From NCBI GenBank assembly GCA_018136815.1, contig CM030932.1:1460793-1524792 (forward strand): DNA of 64,000 nt, read 5' to 3'. Positions 22,449 to 33,607 of the stretch are shown here, piece after piece. Each line of letters begins with the position of its first letter. The stretch's first letter is position 1. The notes under the pieces were generated by a model that saw only the letters and a list, made by a program, of their open reading frames with translations, ran no database searches and was not told the origin of the DNA. The DNA comes from Isochrysis galbana. Taxonomy: Eukaryota; Haptophyta; Isochrysidales; Isochrysidaceae. Made by a program: the position numbers and the translations under genes.

Positions 22449-23691
22449 ATGGCGGAGCAGCCGATGGAGTCTCTTACGTCAATCGTCTCTTCGGCGCTCG
22501 AAGCGCGCGGCGTGCTCGCTAAGATTCGAGCTGAGCTGCGTGCCAACGTCTTTGCAGCCATCCACGAGGAGGAGCTGCCAGAGTCCTCACCTACCTCGGC
22601 GTTCATGACGTCTATGCTTGCCGATCCTGCGGGCCAGCTGGTGTTGCAGCTAGTCCATGAGCTGCTGACGACTTGCGGTCTCCACTACACTGCCTCTGTC
22701 TTCCTCTCAGAGGCGGGATTGAGAGAAGACTCGACTCCACCACGCAACTCTCTTGCTGCGGCACTGAGGTTACCGTCTGTACCAGTGGAGAAGGAAGTCG
22801 AACCCTTGCTCCAATTGCTGACCCGAGCACACCTCAGCGATCAGCCCCCATCTACGGTGAGGCGGCCTGCTGGGACAAGCCCGTGTGCCCTCGTTCCAAC
22901 TGGTGAGCTCACTGTGACCCCTGGAATGACCGCATCTTCCACAACTGGTTGTCAATATGAAAATGCTGTTCCCACCGGTCATGGGCGAGGCGGCACTGGT
23001 GCCAGCACATTAAATATCCCCACAAGTTGCGATTCACTGTCAAGCCCTGCTGCGGCGATGGAAGAGGAGCGTCGTCTCGACGCACTCGAATCAAAATTAG
23101 CCGGCTTAGCAGGTATCCCTGCTACAATCAAAGGATCTGAAAACAACATGTACTGTGGCACAGCCGCTCCTTGCGAGAGTGGTCGCAGTGCCCGCGACGA
23201 AGCATCGGCATTGTGCGCATCACGCGGTACGATGTCAGAAGCCCACAAGACTGATACTACGGAGGATATCTTTGCTGATGAGATAGATGACGAGGAACTA
23301 GATGAATTTGAAGATGATTTTGAGGATGACGAGGTGCGTCTTTGCTGTGATGATTGTCGAGCGAAGATACGCCGGCATGGGTGGCATGCCTTACTTGCAA
23401 CACACCTATCCGCTAATGAGAATGTACTCTGGGCCCCTTGGCCTGTATCCCGATGCTCTCTTGCCATTGAACCAAACTAGCAGAGGCTGTGCGTTTGGAT
23501 CAAGTCACCGTCTTCCTTATTGGAAAGCTCTTGCTCATATTGCTTACTCCTGCTCTTGATAGGATGAGGCTCATCTTTCTATGTCGCATTCACGCGTCGA
23601 AGCTTCCATGGACGAATCTGTCTCTCCGGGTCGGCTTTCACACCTCACTAAACGTTGGGATCATTCCGAAGAAGTCATCAAGCCACAATGA
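22449..23691 (+). CDS. FOP/TON1-like LisH protein (centrosome/basal body)
   Basis: Exons 22449-23333 and 23563-23691 (GT-AG) give 337 residues. The N terminus (LEARGVLAKIRAELRANVFAAIHE, residues 18-40) is the pattern seen before the LisH in FOP/CEP43 and plant TON1 proteins. A LisH dimerisation motif follows (LVLQLVHELLTTCGLHYTAS, 64-83). The middle is low complexity and ends in a strongly acidic stretch (DEIDDEELDEFEDDFEDDE) at the exon junction. The last exon encodes a short serine-rich tail. FOP family members anchor microtubule-organising structures, which fits a flagellate. The start was chosen as the ATG before MESLTSIVSSALEARG; 26 in-frame codons upstream lack typical features. Confidence 0.78.
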
Positions 23692-23954
23692 GAGAACTGC
23701 TCCTAATCGGTGACCATGCAAGATGCTCTCACACCAATTATGTTACCAGGGTGAGTTCACTACGTGCGTCGCTTTCCGCGCTAGCTAGCGCTCGGCCTGT
23801 ACGCAGGAGAGCGTCCAGTGCTTTGTCCATGCGCAGCCTCATCATTAGATGGCCCACCGGCCTAGCGATTGGCTAACTACCGTTCGTGAGCGTATAAAAG
23901 TTAAAAAGGGCGTCTCCCGCGGGTCGCCACCTGTTCCGTACTCCTCTTAATTGC

Positions 23955-24396
23955 TAGTTGTGCACAACTACTTTTATAAGTAGGAGGCCAATGGGGGCCT
24001 CGCGCCCCCCTCTCTCCATCGCAGACACCCCCTGGGTGGGCCTGCACAACCAACCTCAGCCCCTGCCTGCTAGCAGGGGCTGAGCTAACACCACTCTGGC
24101 CCAGACCTTCGCCGAGCGCGCGCCGCACGCACTCGCCTGCACTGGCCCTCGCTCGTACTGACCCCCCCCTCACCACTGAGCCACAGACCACCGAGGCCGC
24201 CAGGAGGGCACCCAGGGCCAGCGAGGCGAGCGAGGGAGAGGTAGGAGAGGCCAGGGGCACTGCCCTAGCCTCCACTGCCCCCTGAGCTGCCCTGGCTGGC
24301 TGGCCCTTTGGGGGGCCCCGAGGGGCCCCCCAGAAGGGGACCATGGCGCGCGCCATGCAGCACACGCCTGTAGGAGAACGAAGAGAACGATGGGGG
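23955..24396 (+). repeat. Copy E6 of the non-autonomous family (head and core)
   Basis: Begins with a perfect 16-bp palindrome TAGTTGTGCACAACTA overlapping the head hairpin CTACTT-TTAT-AAGTAG (23968-23983). A GC hairpin follows, then a diverged core (CCAGCGAGGCGAGCGAGGGA, compare 31.8 kb). It runs directly into the 3' end of a minus-strand LINE at 24397, so its own 3' end is lost. This copy belongs to the same subfamily as E7 (30.9-32.5 kb) rather than E1. Confidence 0.65.
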
Positions 24397-25828
24397 GAAA
24401 AAACTTCTTAATATTCACACCGCGCGCGCGACTCTGTGACATTTTCCTCAGCCGCGCCCGCATCCCTTATCACTCCCTCTCACTCGCCTTGCGGCTCGTC
24501 CCCTCGTGCTCTACCTAGGGGCTCAGTGTTCGGGGTTTCCAGTGGCAGGTGGCGTGCACCGATCCCCGATGGTCGATTCCTCGGCCTTCCCTCGCGCTAT
24601 CGGACGGTCGGTTTCTCTTGTGGTTCTCGTGGGTGTTGTCGCGTGAAGAGTGAAGAGTGGGGTATGGGGCTGTGTTGCGCACTGAGCCTGCGATGTGGAG
24701 TCGTGGGGGGTGCGGGGTGCGGCGTTTGGTGGGAGATTAAGCTAGCCTGTCCGCTATGTCGAGTGCTTGTGCCACTAAAGTCAGGTTTGCGTTCATCGCG
24801 AGGGCACCTTTGTCGTTTATTTTGAAGATCGGGGCGCTAAGTTCCCGTGCGTCCTTGATCTTTGGCCTTCTGCCTCGGGAGGCTTGCTTTGTTTGTACGC
24901 GCTGGCGAGGTTATGTTGGAGGATTCGAGGCCGCGTACGAGGATTGTGAATCTGGTCAGAGTGCGCTCGAGCGCTCGATGACGGGGATGTGGTGAAAAGT
25001 GTAATTGTCATATTCGACTTTATAGAAGTCATTTATTATAAATCTCCATGCTATCAGGTACAGGGTTTTGAGGCTATCGGGTGTAGGTGTGCCCGGGCTA
25101 TGCAAACAGTTTGTCCTTTATTTCTTGTGTCGTTGTCCTCTTGTGTTCCGGGGTCCGGGGTGAATCCTGCTATTGCTTCTATGGTCTTAAAGACCTGTTT
25201 TGTGGCGGGGCATCTGGCTAAGTGGGTCGAGCTCTCTTGATGTTTTCCGCATAGTCTACATGTCTTCGTGGTCGCCATATCGAAGCGGTTCCGCGTTCCC
25301 AGTCTCCTGTGGGTGATGTGCTTGAAGTGCGGATGTTTGTCTGTGTGTTTTAGTAGAGGCAAAGTGTATAAGCTGCCCACGTGCTTCCATTCCTCTTGGG
25401 TTAGGTCGATTTTCCGTGCCCATGCCTCACGTGCCGGTTGGGGCGTGTTGCCTAGAGCTTTCTTCTCTAGTTCTCGTGTTATGTCTGAGACTGTGATGCG
25501 GTCGAGTGGTGTTTTGTCGCCGATTAAGTATTCATCCGCTAGCGGGTACTCCATGTATTTCGGGCCTTTTAGCTTTTAGCCCGTTTTCCCATCAAGCGGG
25601 AGGATGGTATTGTCTAGTTTCCTCTGGGGTCGCGACTCCCGCCAGGTCGGCTGGCTCACCTAGGTAATTTGTGTCGGTGTGGATCCATATGTTGTTCATC
25701 TTGGTGATGCATGTTTCGTTGTCGGATACCCTGATCTCTGGTGGGTTCTCGATGCCAGCCTCCGTGTTACGCGTATTGTCGTCGCTTGGCGAGGACGATC
25801 CTCGTCGAATCCCCCCGGACGCCATCAC
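24397..25828 (-). mobile_element. LINE copy L3, 3' portion
   Basis: The minus-strand 3' end of a LINE. The terminal T tract, AAGAAG and the GCGCGCGCGGTGTGAATATT segment match copy L1. Upstream lie the C-terminal finger domain (frame 25554-25054: HFKHITHRRLGTRNRF and CRLCGKHQESSTHLARC, CX2CX7HX4C) and the segment ITKMNNIWIHTDTNYLG. Frames are broken after PDPGTQEDNDTRNK near 25120 and again near 25575, so it is inactive. Its 5' side is cut by the transposase remnant at about 25830. Confidence 0.8.
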
Positions 25829-25839
25829 GCGGAAAGGTC

Positions 25840-27809
25840 ATCCCGGGCCGGCATGGTCTCCACAACTCGCTCAACACGAGCAGGAAGACTGCCATTGCTA
25901 TGGGGAAGATTCGATCTCGACGCCAAGAAGTACGGCTTCGGCAGCATTCCTCTCACTAGGGCCGAGCAAGATATGGTCAACTGCCCCGACGACCTTGCTC
26001 ACAGGTTCTTCCAAAGGATCTACCCGTGGTGGCGAGCGCATGGGCTCCTCATCGACGAAGGCGTGTCTCGGGCGGAGGAGGAGCGCAGATCAAGAAAGAG
26101 GACCGATGCTGTTGTACACAACCACTTCTACGGCAAGTTTGGGTTGGAGGCCGAGCTCATCGACGCGGGCATCCTAGACCCTGAGACTAAGGTGAGCAGC
26201 ATGATACGCGTGTGAGCATGCCGACCGATCCTTATTTTTTCATTCACGCCACACGCGTGCTGCTGTCGCAGGTTATTAAAGACCCTTGGCGTCTACTAAA
26301 TTGCGACGAAACTCCTCAACCTCTCGACCTCCCTCAGAAAGGTCGACGTGCGAAAGTGGCGAAGCGTAAGGGAAAGTTCGTGCGGCAGGCGTTAGGGAGC
26401 AACAAGGAGACGATGACCGTCATGATGTGTTGGGACTTGTCGGGTTGGAACTACGGCGTGCAGATTGTGACCAAGCGCAAGTGGGCGACGCAAGATTTGG
26501 TCACCGAGCCACCGCCGGGCGCACGGTGCTTTGACGCGGACAATCCAGTCGACTTGGCTCACCGGCAAACTCTCTCACTCCTACTGTCCCATGCTGCAGA
26601 AGGAATGCCGACAGAGAAGACTTTCGCGGAGTACTTCGCGAAGCTCAGCGAATTGATCACGGAGCGTAGCGATGCGGAAGTCGCCGCAGGCAGGAGGCAA
26701 AGAGCCTATCATGCGCCCAGTGACCTTAGCTCTCGACAACCATGCTTCGCGCTTTAGCGACGAGATCCTCGACGCCGCTCACGGCCAGGCCAACAACTTT
26801 GGCATCCGTCTCTTCACCGAGGAGCCCGGCACCTCAGGTTTTTTGCAAGCGCTCGACCAGTACAACTCCGCGTTTCACCGTGCGTACAACAAGGCCCGCG
26901 ACGCGTATAAGGCTGCATACCTTGCTCATCACGGCAAAGAGCTCTCCAGTCTCGGTCTGAAGGAGTTCCTCGACATCTTGGATGGCAACAAGACCCTCGG
27001 TCTCCCCGGCATGTGGTTTACTTGGGCAGATACGTTCGACATCATCAACGCTTGGCGGCGTGTGGGGATCGCCGGCAACAAGTTCAATCCAGAGTTTATC
27101 GACCGCTCGGAATTCTTGGATCAAGCACGCGAGATGGCCGAAGCGGCACAAAAGGGAGGAGCCCTGTCGTCTCCAGGTCCGTCAACGCTGGCGGAAGCCA
27201 AGAAGACGCCGCCGGGGGTGCGCAGTGGATCCATCGCCGCCGCTGAGGCGGAGATGGCGCAGTTGGAGGCCTATGCACGCAAGATGCAAGATGGAGGAAC
27301 GAGCCCAAGCCCAAGCTCCCTATGACCATGTTCGTGGCGGCGTTTTGTCGTGCTCCAGCAGCCAGCCGTCTGTTGCCGCCACCGTCATAGCCGATGACGG
27401 TGCTGATGATGGCGATGGTGACGATGGGGCCCCAACACGTAAGCGCGCACGACTCTTTGAGCTGTCAGGATCCGTGACCCTCCGAGACCTCAGGGCTGAG
27501 AATCAAAAGAGGGTGCAAGAAGATCGCGAGGCCGCCAACAAGGCTCTCCAGAAGAAGCAGGCACGGTTGGATCGAGCTGTGGATGGCGCAGAGCTGTTGC
27601 GTGCTCGAGCCGCCGCTTTCTCCGCTTGCGAATTGGTTTGCTCGTGCGCAGTCGACCCGTGCCCCTGGTCCAGTTGGAAGCGTTGCCCGCAGTGTGGGCC
27701 GAAGAAGGGAGTGTGTAAGGTCAGGGCATGTGTGGCCATTCGTAGTAGGGGGAGGGCATGTGTGGGGGGCAGGATCCAGCGAGCAACACGCCCAAGAGGT
27801 GGTTTTTGA
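25840..27809 (+). pseudogene. DDE-superfamily transposase, frameshifted
   Basis: Exon A to 26191 (reading KKYGFGSIPLTRAEQDMVN...ILDPETK), an 80-base GT-AG intron, then VIKDPWRLLNCDETPQPLDL from 26272. The catalytic triad can be read as CDE (26.3 kb), LALDNHASR (26.73 kb) and LQALDQYNSAFHRAY (26.85 kb), the pattern of DDE_1/pogo-like transposases. A one-base frameshift near 26695 separates the first and second acidic residues. A second one near 27300 precedes a basic coiled segment (ELSGSVTLRDLRAENQKR) and a Cys-rich end (CPQCGPKKGVCKVRAC). The N-terminal DNA-binding part seems lost at the junction with the LINE. I could not find terminal inverted repeats. Decayed copy; if the shifts are assembly errors it could be intact. 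Confidence 0.7.
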
Positions 27810-28043
27810 GGCTCCCATGGGTGAGGATTGTGCGTGAGTGCGCCTGTGTTGGGAGAGAAGCATTGCGTCTGGTGCGTGTTCGTGTTCGTGCTTTCAAGGA
27901 ACGGGCGTGGGGCTTCATAACTTGAAAAAAAATGGCACCTCGGCGTGCAGAGTGTCCATATCCTGCCTACCATTGCCTTGGATAGCTTTATCTAGAGGAG
28001 AAGTAGCTCTGGTATTGAAGTAGAGGGCGTGCTCAGCCTCGAC

Positions 28044-30193
28044 ATGTCGCTCGCTTGCTGCGCTCTGCTGTTATCGGTGCCAGCGGTCCATTTAGGCGGA
28101 CGGGCCGGACGACTGGGCAAAGCTGGCCCGCGTATGGGCACCACCATCGACGCACCTGCCGAGGAGCAGGAGCTCGTCTCGCTACTGACTGGCACAAAGG
28201 CGTCTGGCCGAGGCGCAGCGCTCTTGCCAGAGGAGGTGGTTGAGGTGCATCGGCTCGCATCCAGCCTAGAGGCATTGGTTCCGCCCGGAAGTGATACGAA
28301 CGACTCTCCCCTACTGCCTGGGCGGTGGCGGGTCATATACCAGGGCAAGCCAGGCACGAGCGTTTCTGCCTTCTCGCTTGAGTCATGGCAAAAGTACCTT
28401 TCTGGCGATGGCCCATCGCCAATACAAAACTTTGTCAGCGGGTCGAGCAGCGTCGACCGCCTATACCAGGTTTTGGAGCTCGATCCAGCTACTGGTACCG
28501 GCCGCTTTGCCAACATTGTGGACTTTTCGCCCACAGGGATGGTTGCAATTGATGCGTCGCTCGAAGGCAAACTAGCGCCCAACCAGCTAGGTTTTAGGTT
28601 CAATGGTGGGACTGTTCTCCTCAGAACTTTATGGAATGGAACCCTTCCTCTGCCTTACCCAGTGCCTTTCTCCCTGCTGGGTGACAACGCCAAAGGTTGG
28701 CTGCAGACCATCTATATCTCGCCAACGCTTCGTCTCTCGCGAGGCAACAAGGGCACGCTCTTTGTGCTTGTGCCTGAACCCGATTCAGAGGAGTCCGACC
28801 TCGAAGCCCTTCTAACACCTGTGGCAATGGCGACGTCGGCTGCCGAACAACTGATGAAGCAGCCTGTTCTCATCTGTCCTGCACAGGTGCGCGCTGTTGC
28901 CCTTGCTGAAGAGCAGGCAGCTCTCTGCCGATTCAGCTATCGCAATTGCCAGTTCTGCCCCTTCACTTCTATCGCTAACTAACACTATATTACTGGATGG
29001 ATGTTGCAGTTTGGCACGGCGAGTGACTACGCAGACCTGATCTCGGCCCTCTCTGCGGCCGGCCATCCCGTCGCTGTGGCGCCACTGAAGCTCACAGATT
29101 GGCTGAGGTTGATTCCGGCATCACTTACCGCTGAATATTGGCAGGGTAAGCTTACGCCGGAGGTCGCATTGCCTTTCTACTTTGAGGCCCTAGATGAGGC
29201 AATTGAGCAGCTTGAGAAAGAGTGGCCAGGACGAAAGGTATGTATTCTCTCAGTTGCAGTCTCGTTCGCCGGGCTCAGACCCGCTAAAACGTTTGTGGAT
29301 GCGCAGTACACAGATAGTCAGCACCCAGTAGAGTAAAGGAACTTGCCGCCATTCCCAGTGAAGGGCGCAAGCTTCCGATCAACAAGGTGATCACAATGAT
29401 CGCTGCCGCTTGACAACACCTTATCGTAGGTGCAACTTGTAGCCCATTCTATTGGGGGTTGGATCGCACGCGCATACCTTGGGCAACTTGATCCAGAAGT
29501 TCGCGCTCGTCGCTTTTCCGCGCTCGTCACGCTAGGTACTCCTCATCGCCCGCCGCCGGAGGGCCTTTTCCGGACCCTAGACCAGGTGCGCAAATGAACA
29601 CGATTGCATCTGTGTTGTAGGCGCCGTGATCCGCCAGAAATCGTGCATTTCTGCACCACACAGCCACTCTCATACTTCACTCTCACTGTGACAATAGACA
29701 CGAGGGCTATTGTCTTATGTCGAGGAACGCTATCCTGGTGCCGCACATCCAGAACTCCGCTACCTTACCGTGGGGTCTCGTGCTGTTAAAGGAGCAAAGG
29801 GCTTCGATATTCCATCTTGCGGGGAATCACTTGGCAGAGTTCTAGCTGCCGCCAGCTACCTACCTCTTTGCGGCGATGGCACAATAGAGGGGGATGGAAT
29901 TACGCCGATTTCCTGCGCCCACCTTCCCGGAGCTGAACAACGCGAGGTGAGTTTTTTCGATTAGGCCTGTTCGCATCATCTCTCGATTTTCAGGGAGCCT
30001 GCCGTCGTCTCTCGGTGCTGCCGCTCTTGCCATCAATGTCTCCACGAACGGGTACTTGACTTTCGAGCGACTTTTGTGGCAGGTGGACGCATTTCATATT
30101 GCCTTCATCCCGGGCATCGGCACACGCTTATTGGGTACACCTTGGTATGGGTCGCCGGATTTGGCTGCGAAGTGGATTGATTTCCTTGATTGA
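28044..30193 (+). CDS. Fusion of a plastid fibrillin (PAP) domain and a plant-type alpha/beta hydrolase
   Basis: Exons 28044-28886, 29010-29237, 29430-29585, 29698-29946 and 30083-30193, all in phase 0 with GT-AG introns, encode 528 residues. The N terminus MSLACCALLLSVPAVHL resembles a signal peptide followed by a basic stretch, as in bipartite targeting to a complex plastid. Residues about 50-240 are a PAP/fibrillin domain (LPGRWRVIYQGK, VLELDPATGTGRFANIV, YISPTLRLSRG). From about 275 the protein is an alpha/beta hydrolase of the type found in plants: VLICPAQFGTASDYADLI, DWLRLIPASL, nucleophile elbow VAHSIGGW (Ser364), TLGTPHRPPPEG, TRGLLSYVEERYPGA, acid GDG (Asp475), His497 (VDAFH) and WYGSP near the end. 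A lipid-related hydrolase tethered to lipid globules or thylakoids is plausible, but the substrate is unknown. Confidence 0.85.
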
Positions 30194-30842
30194 CGTATTA
30201 GGCGAACTCTTTGACGACCGGCAGCCAGCCAAGAGGTTCGTTTAAACAACCACTGTGTTTAGGCGTATTGGCGAATTTATTTTGTACCCGATGCGCAGTC
30301 GCTTGGCTTCATATTGATACGTCATCTGGCGATTCTAGGCAGCACTCCATCGTCCCTACTCCTGCCATCGCCTCCTAGGCGCAACTAAGAGGGAGGACAC
30401 GAGGAGGGTCGACTGCCGCAAGCCGAGTGCCTTTTTGCTGCCACACCGTAGCGAAGCTTCTGGAATGCTCCCTTTTTGTGCCAGCAAATACACACCGCCT
30501 TTTCGACTCGAGCAAGTTGTTCTCGCCAGCCGCATGCCACGTGCGAGATAGAGAATGGGCAAGAAGGAGATCAGTAACCGCCTGGTTAGCTCGAGGAAGT
30601 TGTCCCCGCCGGCCGCATAGCGACGAGGTAGGCAGGATGTAGCTGGATTTCGTGATTGTGTCTACGCCTTACAAACCGCCTGCCATCGACCATCAAGTGC
30701 ACGAGGAGCGGCAGGCAGGAAGCCACCAGAGCGGTACCGGTGTTGTATTGCCATCAGTAACGAGCAGTTTCTAGGTGCTAGTGCTAGTGTTAGGCACATG
30801 CGCACATGGGCGGCCGAAAGGAAATCTCTTACGATCTATGTC
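30194..30842. other. Intergenic, no gene seen
   Basis: About 650 bases between the hydrolase stop and the E7 duplication. Only short frames. A segment with CTAGTGCTAGTG near 30777 resembles tails seen at 32466 and 57586. Confidence 0.5.
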
Positions 30843-30860
30843 TATGTTACCTTTTGTATT

Positions 30861-32505
30861 CAACTAAGTTTATACTTAGTTCAGCATGGGGGGGCGCCTC
30901 GCGTCCCCCCTCTCAGGCACCAATTCCCCTCCGGGGGGCCTGTCGGTCATCCGCCATGCTCTGCCTTTTGGCATGAGCAACTAAGTTTATACTTAGACGC
31001 GATGGAGCGCGCCGCCGCGACTCCCCTCTCCTTCGGGCCCCCCGCCGAGGGCGCCCCCCCAGTGCCCATGGAGCAGCCGCCGTCGAAGCGGCCGCGTCCG
31101 CCCACCGAGGCCGAGCAGGTGCGTGCGACTCCGGTCGCGCCACACGGCCCGTGGCCCCGGCCACACCACCCATGGCAGCCATGCTGGCCTCCCCCATGGG
31201 GGGCAGCAAGCTGCTGGCAGCACCCCATCAATGCCAGGCTCAAACAGCCACCCTTCCATTGGGCATGCCTTATGGCAGAGGCCCCTCTCGCCCTGGCAAG
31301 GGCCGCGCTGCTCCGGCAGCGCGGCCCGAGGCCGGGTGGCCCCTATGGGCACAACATCCACTCCACTTCAACGTACAGCACACTCTCCAGAGACACCCCC
31401 TCATACACAGCACACAACACGCATGAGGCACGAACATACGACCCCCCTGGGGGAGACCAGGGCCAAGTGACACCGCCCACTGCCCTCGCCCGCACGACAC
31501 TGAGTACGGACACCCCCAACCATGCCTCACAGGAGCAAGACTCCGACGAAGACAACACCATCGCAGATTCAGACGCCACCTTCGAACTCTCATTCCACCA
31601 AGCTGGAGACATCATAATGCAGGACACGACGGTGTACGCCGCCATCGTCGAACTTCTTCTAGAACTCGAGGGAGTTGACCCCGAGCCAGACTTCTGGGCC
31701 CGCTCGGCACCCCCAGTAGGCGCGGGTCGCGAGCCGCACTCCCTGGCCCGCTTGGGCCTGCTCTCGTATTGACTCCCCCCCCCATCCCTGGTCGCCAGGC
31801 AGACAGAGGACTGTGGGCGGCACCCAGGGCCAGCGAGGCAAGCGTGGGAGAGGCAGGGGGGGCCAGGGGCTGAGCCCCAGCCTCCACTGCCCCCCTAGCT
31901 GCCCTGGCTGGCCCTCTGGATGCCCCCAAAGGACCTCTGAGAGCAGGCCGTGGCGCGCCGCATGGCGACGCGCCGCAGGGAGAGAGGTGGAGGAGAGCGA
32001 AGCGAGGGAGAGGGGGGGATTTGCACCCCCCCCGATGGGGTGTGGTGAGAAACGAGACCCGTTTGCGTTAGCAAGCGGGCGGAGAGGGGCGGCTGGCGAC
32101 AGGAGGGGGATGAGGAGGGAGAGGCTCAAGACGCCTATGTATGGGGACCCTTGTGGCAAGTACCTCGAGGCGCAGTCTCTTATTTCTCGAGGATCGCTCG
32201 CGGCGAGAGCTGTAAGGGCCGTTCTTCTTTTTTGACGAGAGGTCCCTCCCCCCCCCCCCCGGTGCTTTTTCCCGGAGAGTCGCCCGACGTAGGTCGGTCC
32301 GCCTCAATGGGTTTTCCCTCATTGTAGCTTGTGGGGAGTTATAATGGGAGCCGGGGGTTTGCGAGGGGGGAGATTCGTAGGGGTGCATATTCGTATGTGT
32401 CTAGTGAAAAGGCACGTCAAGGCGTACGGGCAGGTGCGCTGAGGGGTGTCGTGATAGTACCGGGCTAGTGGGAGTAGTGGTACTAACGCTCAGTTGTTTT
32501 ATTAT
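30861..32505 (+). mobile_element. LINE-related element E7 with ORF and TSD
   Basis: A 1645-bp insertion between perfect 18-base duplications TATGTTACCTTTTGTATT (30843-30860 and 32506-32523). The head AACTAAGT-TTAT-ACTTAGTT (8-bp perfect stem) occurs at the 5' end and again at 30979-30998, followed by an ORF from 31001. The core at 31.8-31.95 kb matches E6. The element ends in CAGTTGTTTTATTAT. This is the clearest member showing that the head marks the 5' terminus. Confidence 0.8.
31001..31772 (+). CDS. Uncharacterised ORF inside element E7 (ORF1 candidate)
   Basis: From ATG 31001, three bases after the second head hairpin, a frame of 256 residues runs to 31772. It is proline- and alanine-rich at the N terminus (MERAAATPLSFGPPAEGAPP), with a basic PSKRPRP patch, and ends in an acidic segment around DSDEDNTIADSDATFELSF. 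No known domain. The context GCG-ATG-GAGCGCGC is shared with 32833, the start of another frame next to a related hairpin, so both may be the 5' part of a LINE ORF1. It is uncertain that it is translated. Confidence 0.4.
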
Positions 32506-32529
32506 TATGTTACCTTTTGTATTTGTATG

Positions 32530-32620
32530 CGTGTCCAAAAAACTTCTTAAAATTCTCGCCGCGTAGGACTGGGGCTGGGGAGGGGGAGCGGTAAAGGGCT
32601 TGCGGAGGGGGGGGAGGCAA
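32530..32620 (-). repeat. LINE 3'-tail fragment
   Basis: On the minus strand this ends CGGCGAGAATTTTAAGAAGTTTTTT, matching the T-tailed 3' ends of the LINE copies. It begins a few bases after the downstream E7 duplication. No LINE coding sequence follows, so it is a short, 5'-truncated copy. Confidence 0.55.
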
Positions 32621-32810
32621 TGGAAAATATCAGCCTCCTTTGCAGCCTCCTAACCAACGGCCAAGGCCTCGCCACGGTTCGCCACCTCCCCTCGAGGGTC
32701 TCCCCTGTCATCTCCCTGCTTTGGGTGCCCAGGTTTGGCCTGACAACCCACTATAATAATAAAATACTACCTCCGTTCCAAAGCATTGACAACTATCGTT
32801 AAATAAAGAT

Positions 32811-33054
32811 AACTATTGTTATAGTTTTAGCGATGGAGCGCGCGCCGACCGCTCCCACTTCCCAGCCCCCCGCCTCCACGCGCGTTGTCCTTTGCTCTAC
32901 GGAGGAGGAGTTCGACTACCCTCTTGGCTCCATCTTCTCGGATGATCTCAGCGTCGATGGGTGGGTCGTAGTTGCGGTTTACCCTCTTGGCTCCAACATG
33001 GTGGCCGCCATTGGTGGCCGCCAACAGGACGCTCTACAAGACTACGATTCTTAA
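32811..33054 (+). pseudogene. Element 5'-end fragment with truncated ORF
   Basis: A perfect hairpin AACTAT-TGTT-ATAGTT (32811-32826), then ATG at 32833 in the same GCGATGGAGCGCGC context as in E7, opens a 73-residue frame (MERAPTAPTSQPPASTRVVL... to 33054). The similarity to E7 is confined to the first dozen codons. Probably the 5' end of another LINE subfamily, truncated before the isopropylmalate synthase promoter. A 30-base segment at 33020-33050 resembles about 5106-5138 (reverse). Confidence 0.4.
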
Positions 33055-33359
33055 AGAGCCCTCAATAAAGAGAGGTATTCCTGGAGTAAAGTACTTTCCC
33101 GACCTCCGCCAAACGCCGATCTCTCCGCTGTCTCCGCAGAATTACTTTCTAGAGAGGGAGCGAGGTCGCGCGCAGCAACAAGAGAGGGGGCGGAAGGGGG
33201 GGGGGCGGGGAGAGAGTGGTAGGAGCGAGAGAGAGGAAGACAGCAGAGAGATAGAGAAGAGAGAGAGACCCGCGAGACGGGAGAGGACGAGACGCAAGCG
33301 AGAGAGAGCGAGCGAGCGAGCAAGTCACAAACAGATGAGTTTTGTGCATAAATAGATGG

Positions 33360-33471
33360 ATAAACTCATTGAGAGAGGGGGAGGGGAGGGAGGGAGAGGG
33401 AGGGAGGGAGAGAGGGACGGGAGGAAAAAGTGGTGGGGGGAGCGAGAGGGAGGCAGGCAGGGAGGAAGGGA

Positions 33472-33532
<61 letters not shown>

Positions 33533-33569
33533 AGAGAGAGAGAGAGAAGGAGAGAGAGAGAGAGAGAAG

Positions 33570-33598
<29 letters not shown>
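33360..33598 (+). repeat. GA-rich leader with (GA)n microsatellite
   Basis: Polypurine sequence with a pure GA run at about 33478-33528 and interrupted GA repeats to 33594, ending 13 bases before the ATG of the isopropylmalate synthase gene. Same strand sense as the tract before the methyltransferase gene at 4.7 kb. Confidence 0.9.
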
Positions 33599-33600
<2 letters not shown>

Positions 33601-33607
33601 CGTGGCG

